A stretch of DNA of 6,823 nucleotides, from positions 1-6,823 of the forward strand of contig UQGR01000055.1 in the NCBI GenBank assembly GCA_900540705.1, read 5' to 3'. Under the pieces are notes generated by a model. It did not search any database, was not told the origin of the DNA, and worked only from the letters and a program-made list of their open reading frames with translations. The position numbers were made by a program, and so were the translations under genes. Numbering within the stretch: position 1 is the first letter of the stretch; each line of letters begins with the position of its first letter. Source of the stretch: an uncultured Mollicutes bacterium (GTDB lineage Bacteria; Bacillota_I; Bacilli_A; Acholeplasmatales; Anaeroplasmataceae). This document shows positions 1 to 6,823 of this stretch, in pieces.

Positions 1-3000
1 GGTATACCGATAATAATACCTTCCAGCATCAGGTAGAAGGTGGACAGGCCATCACGGAGAATACAACACTTTATGCGAAATGGACAAAGAATATAGAGTA
101 TGAAGAAGTAGATTATATTTTAAAGGATACGGATTTTGTTGTAGGAACATCTACTGAGGATTTGATAGTTAACAGCTATACGATTAAATCTGGAACAGAA
201 ATGCGAGTTAGAGAAAAAACATGGACTAACCCAGATGATGCAACCGATACTAAAGCATTTAAATGGTCAATGAAATTAGCAGCTACACCTAATTTAGTTA
301 TCCAGGCTCCAGGAAATGGAAAATTAGCTGTTTGGGTTCAAAATGGTTCTGGAGGTGCTCAAACTCAAAAGATTACGTTTGGAAAACAAGGGGAAACCAT
401 GCAAACTATTGAATTTGCTGGTGTGAGCACGGGAAGTCCTATTGTTCGTTTAGAGTTTGATGTGGAAGAAGGTTGTACCTATCAGATTGGAAGACCTAGT
501 GGCACAGTAGATTTATATTGGGCAGAGATGGTTTGTTCTGTAGAAAAGTCTGAGATTGTTGGTTTTGAAATTGTCTCTAAAGGAAAAATAGAATACCTTC
601 CAAATGACACCTACGATTCCTCTAAGCTTGTTGTACAAGCGGTATATGGAAATGGAAGAAAAGATGTTATTCCTCACGAAGAATTAATCATCGATTCTTC
701 AGCATTTCAATCTAATGAGGCTGGCGTCTATGACATCTCTGTAAAATATAAGGAGTATGATGCTCAAATTGTTCCAGTAGCTGTATATGCAATTTCAGAT
801 TTATTATTAGGCTTTAATAAGACAATTAAGGGACCTAATTCTCAGGCTGGAAACGGAGTATATTTAAATCAAACAGTAAAAAGAATTTATAAAATTGGAG
901 ATACTTCCCTAGATATATCTGGAATGACAGTTACAGTTCAAGCAACGCATCCAGTAGATACTACTAAGACCAAAGAGTTTATTGTCCCTATGGATACTAG
1001 CTTGATTACTGGTTTTGATACAACGGCTTCTGGAGAAAAAACGATAACAATAACCTATGCTTTAAAAGAGGCTAGCTACAGCATTTGGGTTGTGGATACA
1101 GCACCATCCATTGTGAATGAGGTCGTTCAAGTGAAGGTTGACCAAAATTATACTGGAACGATTGGGGCTATTGAGGATGGCTATACTATGTTCACCTCTA
1201 TTCAGCAGGCTTTAGATTTCTTGAGCTGTCAGGAGCTTGCCCCAACAATGAAGAAGCTTATTTATGTTGAAGCAGGGTTGTATAAGGAAAAACTAGAAAT
1301 TAATCTTCCTTATTTATCTTTTGTTGGTGCAGATAAGGAAACCACAATCATTGAATGGGATTCTTTATATGGCTTAAAGGATGAGTCTGGATTTGAGCAG
1401 GTTACAGATTCTACTCAGACATTGGCTGTAAGAGATTCTGCAGTTGGATGTACGATTGAAAATATTACAATATCTAATTATTGGAATAGCTTGGATCGAT
1501 TTGATGCAGCTTTTAACCCTGGCTATTCAGAGCATAGAGCTCTTGCTATACTGATACAGGCAGATCAATTCAAGATGAAGAATTGTAAGCTTTTAGGATA
1601 CCAGGATACGATTGAATTATTTACTGGTCGTCAGTGGATTGAGGATACTTATATTGCAGGAACAACAGACTTCATATTTGGTACAAATAATACGACATAT
1701 TTTAAAAATTGTACCATCCACTCCATCAACTCTGAAGCCAATCGTGGAGCTAAAACAGATGGTGGTTATATTACGGCCTTTAAGGGAAGTAATAAGGGAG
1801 AAGGAGATGCAGTAGAGTATGGCGCTATTTTTGATGGATGTAGCTTTACAGCAGACGCTAAGGTATTAGAAAACAGCAATACAGCGATAGGTAGAACATG
1901 GGGTGCTTATGCAGCTGTTATGGTAATGAATTCTACTTTGGGAGCACATATCAGCAAGACAGAAAATACTGCTGGAACCGCCGTTAAAAATGTGAGATAT
2001 GCTTCTATGAATAGTATCAATGTAAGTACAACCTCTACCTTAAAGTTCTTCGAGTATAACAATACAGGCGAAGGCGCAATTACAGAAAGTCAGGTTGGAG
2101 TAACTGTTCTGACAGATTTAGAACTAGCTTCTAAGTATGCAGATTATACTGTTATTTTTGGAACCACCAATGGTAAGGTGACTTATACGAATGCTTGGAA
2201 TCCAGCAGCTACTGAAATTGAAGAGGATCCAAATTCATATTATTTCTTCAATGGAGGAACAAACCCTACAGGAACAGTCTATACTTATGATTTATCCTTA
2301 GGTGCTACTGCTACAGATGAAAAAACTGCCGTTTTAGGCGAGTTAACTTTAGATGCAACCAATGGTAAAATTGTTGCGAGAGCACAAGGAGATACCCAGA
2401 TTAATAAGGGAGGTAAAATCTCATTTACAGCTCCAGCAAATACGATTGTTGTAATAGCTACCTACCCTGGATATCATAATTATTCCATCAATGGAAATTT
2501 AACGAATTTAGATACCTATTCTGTATTTTTTGCCGAAGAAACTGCTGTTGAAATAGTGGCAACAGATACGATGTACTTATATTCCATAATTTTTAAGCCA
2601 AATCAGGAGGCTCCAGAGGTGGCCACTTTGGAAGGCTTACAGGTTACAGGACAACAGACAGAATTTGCTATCGGTGAAGCATTTAGTGCTGAATTGGAGG
2701 TAAAGGCTACCTATTCTGATGGAACAATTAAAATCTTAGATTCAACAGAATATACCCTTAATTCTGATGCAGTAAATGTAGACGCAGCAGGTACATATGA
2801 GGTAAGTGTTTCATTTGGAGGAATAAGCTTTACCTATAATGTTACCTATGTGGCAGAAGTAGTTAATTCTATCAATACGACGACAACCTGGTCTTTTAAA
2901 GACGATCAGGCAAATGCAGGGGATGCATATTTTGTGTATGGCAATCAAGCCATCAATCCGTCCCTAACCTTTGGGAAATTGACTCTTACAGATAATGGTC

Positions 3001-3647
3001 AGGGAGTTGTGGCTGATAACGGAGATTGGTTAAAGTTCAATGTGGGAGCAAAGGCTTCTTTTGAAGCAGGACGTGCATGTACTCTTTCTCTTGTTTTCTA
3101 TCAGAATCAAAATAACGTAAGTGTAGATTTGGATGGCGTGGAAATCACTCCTGAAAATAATATTTACTCCATTACAGGTGCTGGTATAGTTACAATTACG
3201 GCAGTGGAAAATGGCTATTTAGGTAAGATAACAGCAACCTTTACAGAGGAGGGGTCTGAGACTAGCAATGTAGTTTCTGTGAATACGACCTATTCCTTTA
3301 ACTCGGGAGAAACTGCAGCTGACAACTATTATGTTTTGACATCCCAGTCCAATGTACAAGGAAGCTCCACTACCTTTGATAAGCTTACCCTAGATGCAAC
3401 AACTGGAAAAATTTCAGACAATGGTGGTCAATGGTTCCAATATAACACAGGTGCTAAAATAAGCTTTACTGTTGCTGCTGGAGCTACAGTCACAATTGTA
3501 ATGTATCAGGACTCTCTAGCATACACAGTGAATGATGAGGCCGCTAATGAGGCACACACCTATACCTTTGCAGAAGAGACGCTTGTGACAATTGCGTCCA
3601 CTGGAAATGGTTATATAGGAAAAATAATTATAAATTTTACAGCTTAA
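1..3647 (+). CDS. Large secreted multidomain pectinesterase (CE8), N-terminus cut by window edge
   Basis: Extracellular pectin methylesterase: it hydrolyses methyl esters of polygalacturonate, releasing methanol. The frame is open from the left edge and 1214 residues are visible (numbered from the codon at position 3). Residues 1-29 (YTD...TTLYAKWT) are the end of an InlB B-type repeat. Residues 37-178 form a beta-rich module, and 184-262 and 264-368 are Ig-like (Big_3-type). The catalytic beta-helix spans about 378-728, with the family motifs GLYKE (425-429), QDT (534-536), DFIFG (556-560) and GRTW (630-633). The catalytic pair Asp535 and Asp556 and the substrate-binding Arg631 and Trp633 are present. 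The QAVAL motif reads RALAI (512-516), so its glutamine is Arg. Residues 744-866, 958-1081 and 1093-1214 are three related beta modules, with another Ig-like domain at 873-951. No LPXTG or C-terminal membrane anchor is present; the signal peptide must lie upstream. It converges on the two-component operon. The pectinesterase call is firm; accessory functions are unknown. Confidence 0.95.
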   Translation, partial: YTDNNTFQHQVEGGQAITENTTLYAKWTKNIEYEEVDYILKDTDFVVGTSTEDLIVNSYTIKSGTEMRVREKTWTNPDDATDTKAFKWSMKLAATPNLVIQAPGNGKLAVWVQNGSGGAQTQKITFGKQGETMQTIEFAGVSTGSPIVRLEFDVEEGCTYQIGRPSGTVDLYWAEMVCSVEKSEIVGFEIVSKGKIEYLPNDTYDSSKLVVQAVYGNGRKDVIPHEELIIDSSAFQSNEAGVYDISVKYKEYDAQIVPVAVYAISDLLLGFNKTIKGPNSQAGNGVYLNQTVKRIYKIGDTSLDISGMTVTVQATHPVDTTKTKEFIVPMDTSLITGFDTTASGEKTITITYALKEASYSIWVVDTAPSIVNEVVQVKVDQNYTGTIGAIEDGYTMFTSIQQALDFLSCQELAPTMKKLIYVEAGLYKEKLEINLPYLSFVGADKETTIIEWDSLYGLKDESGFEQVTDSTQTLAVRDSAVGCTIENITISNYWNSLDRFDAAFNPGYSEHRALAILIQADQFKMKNCKLLGYQDTIELFTGRQWIEDTYIAGTTDFIFGTNNTTYFKNCTIHSINSEANRGAKTDGGYITAFKGSNKGEGDAVEYGAIFDGCSFTADAKVLENSNTAIGRTWGAYAAVMVMNSTLGAHISKTENTAGTAVKNVRYASMNSINVSTTSTLKFFEYNNTGEGAITESQVGVTVLTDLELASKYADYTVIFGTTNGKVTYTNAWNPAATEIEEDPNSYYFFNGGTNPTGTVYTYDLSLGATATDEKTAVLGELTLDATNGKIVARAQGDTQINKGGKISFTAPANTIVVIATYPGYHNYSINGNLTNLDTYSVFFAEETAVEIVATDTMYLYSIIFKPNQEAPEVATLEGLQVTGQQTEFAIGEAFSAELEVKATYSDGTIKILDSTEYTLNSDAVNVDAAGTYEVSVSFGGISFTYNVTYVAEVVNSINTTTTWSFKDDQANAGDAYFVYGNQAINPSLTFGKLTLTDNGQGVVADNGDWLKFNVGAKASFEAGRACTLSLVFYQNQNNVSVDLDGVEITPENNIYSITGAGIVTITAVENGYLGKITATFTEEGSETSNVVSVNTTYSFNSGETAADNYYVLTSQSNVQGSSTTFDKLTLDATTGKISDNGGQWFQYNTGAKISFTVAAGATVTIVMYQDSLAYTVNDEAANEAHTYTFAEETLVTIASTGNGYIGKIIINFTA
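2232..3644 (+). repeat. Three diverged copies of a C-terminal beta-sandwich-like module in the pectinesterase
   Basis: Protein-level repeat with copies at about 2232-2600, 2874-3245 and 3279-3644; an Ig-like domain at about 2619-2855 separates the first from the second. Each copy of about 120 residues carries the same landmarks: an aromatic start (YYFFNGG, TWSFKDD, TYSFNSG), a central block LGELTLDATNGKI, FGKLTLTDNGQGV or FDKLTLDATTGKI, a following GGKISF, GAKASF or GAKISF, then a strand ending in TYP or FYQ or MYQ, and a closing block such as ENGYLGKI or GNGYIGKI. The copies are too diverged to stand out at the DNA level. Position after a catalytic domain and the alternating strands suggest carbohydrate-binding or spacer modules; this is inference and I do not recognise a named family with certainty. 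Confidence 0.75.
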
Positions 3648-3655
3648 TTAAAAAA

Positions 3656-3687
3656 ATGCCGTGGGGTAAAATCCACGGCATCTTTTT
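3656..3687. terminator. Bidirectional intrinsic terminator between converging genes
   Basis: A perfect 9-bp inverted repeat (ATGCCGTGG at 3656-3664 with CCACGGCAT at 3673-3681) closes an 8-base loop that a G-T pair can shorten to 6. On the plus strand the stem is followed by C and five T (3682-3687), ending the pectinesterase transcript 8 bp after its stop codon. On the minus strand the A run at 3650-3656 becomes a U run, ending the kinase transcript. The symmetry and the location between two facing stop codons make this a shared terminator. Confidence 0.92.
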
Positions 3688-3693
3688 AATATC

Positions 3694-5721
3694 TTATGCT
3701 AAAGCTAAGGTAATCGTAAATATAGTTTTTTCATTCTCCCGAGAATAGGTTAGATTTCCACCCATTGAGGAAAGGAGCTGTTTACAAATATATAATCCAA
3801 GTCCTAAATTATCTCCGTCTTTTTCCTCTGTGGAATAAGGCTGGAAGATGTCTAGTGTTTCATCAATTCCCTTGCCATCGTCAATCACCATGATTTTGCA
3901 GTTGTTTTTACTTTTAGCGGCTGGTATTTCGATGGTTTTACAGTTAGCATGCTCAATGGCATTGAAAATCAAGTTATTTAAAACATTTAAGAGAGTATCC
4001 TTTTTTGCATATACAAAAATATTCTGCTTGGTATACTTTAAATAGATGTTATTTGCTTCACAATCTGGATTTAAGTTTTCATATAATTTAGATATTATAG
4101 GAGCAATGTTGATTCTACTTGATTTTTCTGAAGAAAAGGATTGCTTAGAAAATTTTTGTAAATCCAATAGATTCTGATTGATTCCTTCAATTTTTTGTTC
4201 TACAATTATCAGTTTATTTATTTTCTCTTCATTTTTCTCACTATTTTTTAAATCTGATAAAAAGCGACGGATACTAGATACTGGCTTTTTCATATCATGG
4301 GAGAGATATCTCAAAAGACGTTCTCGATCATCGATTATCTTTTGAAGCTCTTTGGTTTGAATCGAAACCTCCGTTTGGAGATTATTTGTTAAATATTTAT
4401 TTTGCTGTTCTAATTTGATAAAGAAGGAAAAGGCAGAATAGGTTGTGATGCAGAGGGTTAAAACAAGTAGCCAAGCATTAGAGGAAATAATGCTTTGGTT
4501 GAAGTTATTTGTAAAGGCAAGAGAAATTGTCAATACAGATATCACCATATAGACAAGATAATCCTCTATTTTTTTATTATGATATATAGTTATAATATTA
4601 ACGAGGAAGATGTAGAGCCCTAAAGGGATTGCGATTCCTTTTATCCAAGGGGTTAGCATCATTTGTACATTTTGAGGGAGCGTAGCACTAGCAGATACTA
4701 AGCTCAAAAAAGCGATTCCAAAGAGGCAAGCGATGATCCAAATTGGAAATTTTTTTATTTTCCAGCGTAATGTAAAAAGAGATGCCAAAATGATAGTGGT
4801 GATGCTCATTGCTTCCAGGGTTAAAAATAAATAAGGAATTGTTGTAGTATATAAAAGAAGAAGTTTAGATAGCATCCATATTCCAATTCCTAAAGCGATG
4901 ACAATTAAAGGGATTCGGCTTAAATCCTTTTTAAGTAGACTCACAAAGGCTAAAATTGCAGCAACTAAAGCAGAGGTTAGAGCAATGATAATCAAAAAGG
5001 TTTGGTCATGGGAGACAGTCTGCTTGACCTTTTCATCCTTTCCAATTAGTGGCATTTGGGTAAAGCCTGCTAATTTTCCATCCTCTGTTTCGTAATGAAG
5101 AGTGACCACAAGTGCTCTACGCTCTATTTCACTAGTGAGGGCATGTCGTATAGAGTAAAAATTTAAGTCGATTGATAAGGGTTCCACCTTAGATTTGTGA
5201 TTTTCTGTGATACCCTGATATTCCCCATACTCTATATAATCATAATTCTCTATTTCTCCAACTCGATTGGTAAGAACGCTACGGACATAAACATTACAGG
5301 CCGAAAAAAAGGCTGGAAGCTGTAAGGTGAAGTGCCAGTGTCGGTCTCCTTCAAGATATGGCTCTAATTGTTCCTTTTTTTCGTAAAATTCTTCATCGCT
5401 GGGATCTAAATTTAAAATGATAAATTTAATAGTTCCTCTTGGAGCAATCTGCGTATTTTTTTCTAGCTTTATAGGGGTTCCTTTTAAATCACTTGGACGG
5501 ATGAATTCATTTGGAGTATAATTGATATAGGGCATATACTGACAATCTTCTAAATCAGAAATACAAACCGCCGCTAATTCCTCTCCGTCTGAATTAAAGA
5601 TATTAGAGGAACGAGTTGCTGTTGGCAAGGGAGAAACCGCTAGTTCTAAAATTAAGACTAAAAGAATTGAAATTAGATGTATGGATATAAATACTATTGT
5701 TTTTTTAATTGAAGCTTTCAT
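3694..5721 (-). CDS. Sensor histidine kinase with outside domain and seven-helix membrane unit (7TMR-DISM-like)
   Basis: Membrane receptor kinase of 675 residues that autophosphorylates on His and passes phosphate to the adjacent response regulator. A first hydrophobic helix (about 8-30) acts as signal anchor. Residues 31-240 are outside the cell and beta-rich, with a stretch around 127-165 (HWHFTLQLP, then VYVRSVL) resembling sugar-binding jelly-roll-type sensor domains. Seven more helices follow (about 241-263, 270-290, 295-318, 325-345, 359-380, 386-404, 414-436), then a polar helical linker (437-468). The H-box is SHDMKKP with phospho-acceptor His475; the N-box has Asn587 (NLIFNAIEHA), the G1 box is DDGKGID (614-620), and the G2 box is GLGL (640-643) in a complete ATP-binding domain. 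The start sits 3 bp after the regulator stop, with a modest AGGTG at 5730-5734, so translation is probably coupled. Kinase identity is firm; the ligand is unknown, and pectin fragments are only a neighbourhood-based guess. Confidence 0.95.
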   Translation of the reverse strand: MKASIKKTIVFISIHLISILLVLILELAVSPLPTATRSSNIFNSDGEELAAVCISDLEDCQYMPYINYTPNEFIRPSDLKGTPIKLEKNTQIAPRGTIKFIILNLDPSDEEFYEKKEQLEPYLEGDRHWHFTLQLPAFFSACNVYVRSVLTNRVGEIENYDYIEYGEYQGITENHKSKVEPLSIDLNFYSIRHALTSEIERRALVVTLHYETEDGKLAGFTQMPLIGKDEKVKQTVSHDQTFLIIIALTSALVAAILAFVSLLKKDLSRIPLIVIALGIGIWMLSKLLLLYTTTIPYLFLTLEAMSITTIILASLFTLRWKIKKFPIWIIACLFGIAFLSLVSASATLPQNVQMMLTPWIKGIAIPLGLYIFLVNIITIYHNKKIEDYLVYMVISVLTISLAFTNNFNQSIISSNAWLLVLTLCITTYSAFSFFIKLEQQNKYLTNNLQTEVSIQTKELQKIIDDRERLLRYLSHDMKKPVSSIRRFLSDLKNSEKNEEKINKLIIVEQKIEGINQNLLDLQKFSKQSFSSEKSSRINIAPIISKLYENLNPDCEANNIYLKYTKQNIFVYAKKDTLLNVLNNLIFNAIEHANCKTIEIPAAKSKNNCKIMVIDDGKGIDETLDIFQPYSTEEKDGDNLGLGLYICKQLLSSMGGNLTYSRENEKTIFTITLALA

Positions 5722-5724
5722 CGC

Positions 5725-6399
5725 TTATACACCTGCTAAAAAAGCATATCCCTTTCCGAATTCAGTTAAAATCAAGTTTTTGTCTGTATATTTAATCAGC
5801 TTTTGTCTTAGATTTGAAATATGGTAACGTATTGTTGTAGATTTTAAGCTAGGCATTTGCCATACCTTTTCATAGATTTCCTCTGCCGTAAAAAAGACAC
5901 CAGCATTTTTCATTAAAAATAAAAGGATATTGAACTCACTAGAAGTCAGGGTGATGGACACATGATTATAAGAGACAGTTCTTCGAATGGTATCTAGGGT
6001 TAATTGATGTAAAGATAGTATTGCATTTTCTTTGGGAATCAACCGTAAGGATAGTCTGGCCTCTAGTACTTTAGGAGAGCATGGCTTTACCACATAGTCT
6101 AAGGCTCCTGCAGAGAATCCCTCTAGCATATCATAATCACTGCCCAAATCCGAAAGAATAAGAACGGGTGGGAGTTGACAATCTAAGGAGAAGATGTCAA
6201 GCCCTTCTCCATCTGGAAGTACAATATCTAATATTACAGCATCAAAGCTGACAGATTTTAATAGCTTAATGGCTTCTTTTAAGCAGGATGCTTCATAAAT
6301 GGTATTTCCTCTCATCCGGAAATATTTCGCTTGTTCCACTCGAATTGCTTCATCATCCTCCACAAAAAGAATTTTTCTACCAGATACAATTCCGCTCAT
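5725..6399 (-). CDS. OmpR/PhoB-family response regulator (receiver plus winged helix)
   Basis: Cytoplasmic DNA-binding transcription factor of 224 residues, a typical length for the family. The receiver domain covers about 8-120: acidic pocket Asp15-Asp16 (FVEDDE), phospho-acceptor Asp58 (VILDIVLPDG), the Ser83 switch residue (LILSD) and Lys105 (YVVKP). The C-terminal winged helix (about 130-222) shows the LTSSEFNILLFL helix, a recognition-helix region around TTIRYHISNLRQKL and the final wing ending in GKGYAF. The start is supported by a strong AAGGGGG ribosome binding site 7 bases upstream. It is the first gene of the pair and is followed after 3 bp by its kinase, so the two almost certainly form one signalling unit. 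No convincing promoter is visible in the 19 bp before it, so transcription must begin inside or beyond the recombinase gene. Target genes cannot be read from the sequence; the convergent pectinesterase is one candidate. Confidence 0.97.
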   Translation of the reverse strand: MSGIVSGRKILFVEDDEAIRVEQAKYFRMRGNTIYEASCLKEAIKLLKSVSFDAVILDIVLPDGEGLDIFSLDCQLPPVLILSDLGSDYDMLEGFSAGALDYVVKPCSPKVLEARLSLRLIPKENAILSLHQLTLDTIRRTVSYNHVSITLTSSEFNILLFLMKNAGVFFTAEEIYEKVWQMPSLKSTTIRYHISNLRQKLIKYTDKNLILTEFGKGYAFLAGV

Positions 6400-6406
6400 C
6401 GTAAAG

Positions 6407-6413
6407 CCCCCTT
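6407..6413 (-). promoter_or_regulatory. Ribosome binding site of the response regulator
   Basis: On the minus strand AAGGGGG lies 7 bases before the ATG whose first base is position 6399. It differs by one base from the AAGGAGG consensus and fixes the start choice. It falls inside the 19-bp gap that follows the recombinase stop codon. Confidence 0.8.
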
Positions 6414-6418
6414 TCTTA

Positions 6419-6823
6419 TTATTTAATTGCTTTCATAAAATCAATAACAGCGGCCAGCTTCTCTGGGTTAAGGCTTGCTATAAGGTTAATTGCTTGCTGC
6501 TGCTGGTCGTTTTCGTTATCGCCTCTAAAGAAATAGTTATATACTTGCTGCTCTGTGTGGCGTTCTGCTCTTTCCTCTGCATGTATATATATTTCGGTAG
6601 TGCTGGGATCTGCGTGCCGTTGGTGTTTCTGCGCTAATAAAAGGTTGCCCGTGGCCTTATATGCGCCCGTTCCGCTGGTATGTCTTAAGCTGTGGGCGGT
6701 TAGCCTGTCGCTGTCATATCCAGCCTTTACAAGCATTTCTTTAAGCATTGTGCTTATTGTGGTAGTTGCAATACGGCCGCCCTTGCTGCGGTTACTGGTG
6801 GACGCAAAAAGCGGGCTTTTCGG
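6419..6823 (-). CDS. Tyrosine recombinase / integrase, C-terminal catalytic part, cut by right window edge
   Basis: Site-specific DNA recombinase of the phage-integrase (tyrosine) family; it would cut and rejoin DNA through a tyrosine-DNA link. The visible 134 residues run in frame from the edge to a TAA stop. They begin with PLFASTSNRSKGGR, typical of the region before catalytic box II. Box II is HSLRH (His44, Arg47); the second histidine is His70 in QRHAD, and the nucleophile is Tyr79 in STTEIYIH (codon at 6587-6589). The first catalytic arginine and the N-terminal DNA-binding domains lie outside the window. The tail after Tyr79 is about 55 residues, with a short glutamine run and a predicted helix (INLIASLNPEKLAAVIDFMK). 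The ATG at 6746-6748 is internal, not the start. Base composition is clearly richer in G and C (many GCC, GGC, CGC codons) than the AT-rich genes to the left, suggesting mobile origin. Its stop lies 19 bp before the response regulator start with no terminator between. Confidence 0.93.
   Translation of the reverse strand, partial: PKSPLFASTSNRSKGGRIATTTISTMLKEMLVKAGYDSDRLTAHSLRHTSGTGAYKATGNLLLAQKHQRHADPSTTEIYIHAEERAERHTEQQVYNYFFRGDNENDQQQQAINLIASLNPEKLAAVIDFMKAIK

Noticed and set aside
162..164. TTG as start codon of the pectinesterase
   Set aside because: The same frame is open back to the left edge, and the upstream codons encode a recognisable InlB B-repeat end (YTD...TTLYAKWT). The two bases before the first full codon (GG) even fit the Trp of the usual GWYTD pattern. 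The TTG is an internal Leu codon.
1612..1815. Short plus-strand ORF inside the pectinesterase
   Set aside because: Out-of-frame shadow across the QDT and DFIFG catalytic region; no own ribosome binding site or recognisable domain.
3848..4045. Short plus-strand ORF opposite the kinase ATP-binding domain
   Set aside because: Antisense shadow of a well-supported gene, with no coding signature of its own.
4898..5095. Short plus-strand ORF opposite the kinase membrane region
   Set aside because: Antisense shadow of hydrophobic helices and the end of the outside domain; no independent support.
6416..6444. Possible promoter for the response regulator on the minus strand (TTGATT at 6439-6444, TAATAA at 6416-6421, spacing 17)
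   Set aside because: The -10 match is poor, and a start about 7-9 bases downstream would fall inside the ribosome binding site and leave no usable leader.
6400..6460. Attachment site or invertible-switch repeat next to the recombinase
   Set aside because: By eye I found no direct or inverted repeat pair near the recombinase end that recurs elsewhere in the window; the partner site, if any, would lie outside.
6299..6637. Plus-strand 112-residue ORF spanning the regulator start and recombinase end
   Set aside because: It runs antisense to two well-supported genes and across their junction; its hydrophobic composition is what antisense of such sequence often gives.
6746..6748. ATG as start of a small 109-residue recombinase
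   Set aside because: The frame continues without stop to the right edge, and the 25 extra residues (PLFASTSNR...) match the usual sequence before box II of tyrosine recombinases, so the gene is cut by the window rather than short.

Overview
The window looks like chromosomal DNA from a gut- or rumen-type, plant-polysaccharide-using member of the Bacillota, most likely Clostridia near Lachnospiraceae. This is inferred from the AT-rich coding sequence, the Listeria-Bacteroides (InlB B-type) repeat, the Ig-like modules on a very large secreted pectinase, and the style of the two-component system. The genus cannot be fixed from the sequence alone.

Layout: (1) Positions 1-3647, plus strand, hold the 3' part of a very large secreted multidomain pectinesterase (carbohydrate esterase family 8) whose N-terminus lies left of the window. 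Visible order: end of an InlB B-repeat, a beta-rich module, two Ig-like domains, the pectinesterase catalytic domain, then three copies of an unnamed beta-sandwich-like module with one more Ig-like domain between the first and second. (2) Positions 3648-3693 are a short intergenic gap filled by a strong hairpin flanked by A and T runs, acting as a shared terminator for converging genes. (3) Positions 3694-6399, minus strand, hold a two-gene two-component operon: an OmpR/PhoB-type response regulator followed after 3 bp by a sensor histidine kinase with a large outside domain and seven further membrane helices (7TMR-DISM-like plan). (4) Positions 6419-6823, minus strand, hold the C-terminal catalytic part of a tyrosine recombinase cut by the right edge. 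It is visibly richer in G and C than its neighbours and ends only 19 bp before the response regulator start.

How the parts may work together: the pectinesterase would remove methyl esters from pectin outside the cell, helped by its accessory modules. The neighbouring sensor kinase could perceive an extracellular ligand and drive the response regulator. A link between that signal and pectin breakdown is suggested only by adjacency. The recombinase suggests that the right side of the window belongs to, or borders, a mobile or rearranging segment. No RNA genes, CRISPR arrays or insertion-sequence ends were seen. There is no gene-free stretch longer than 46 bp.
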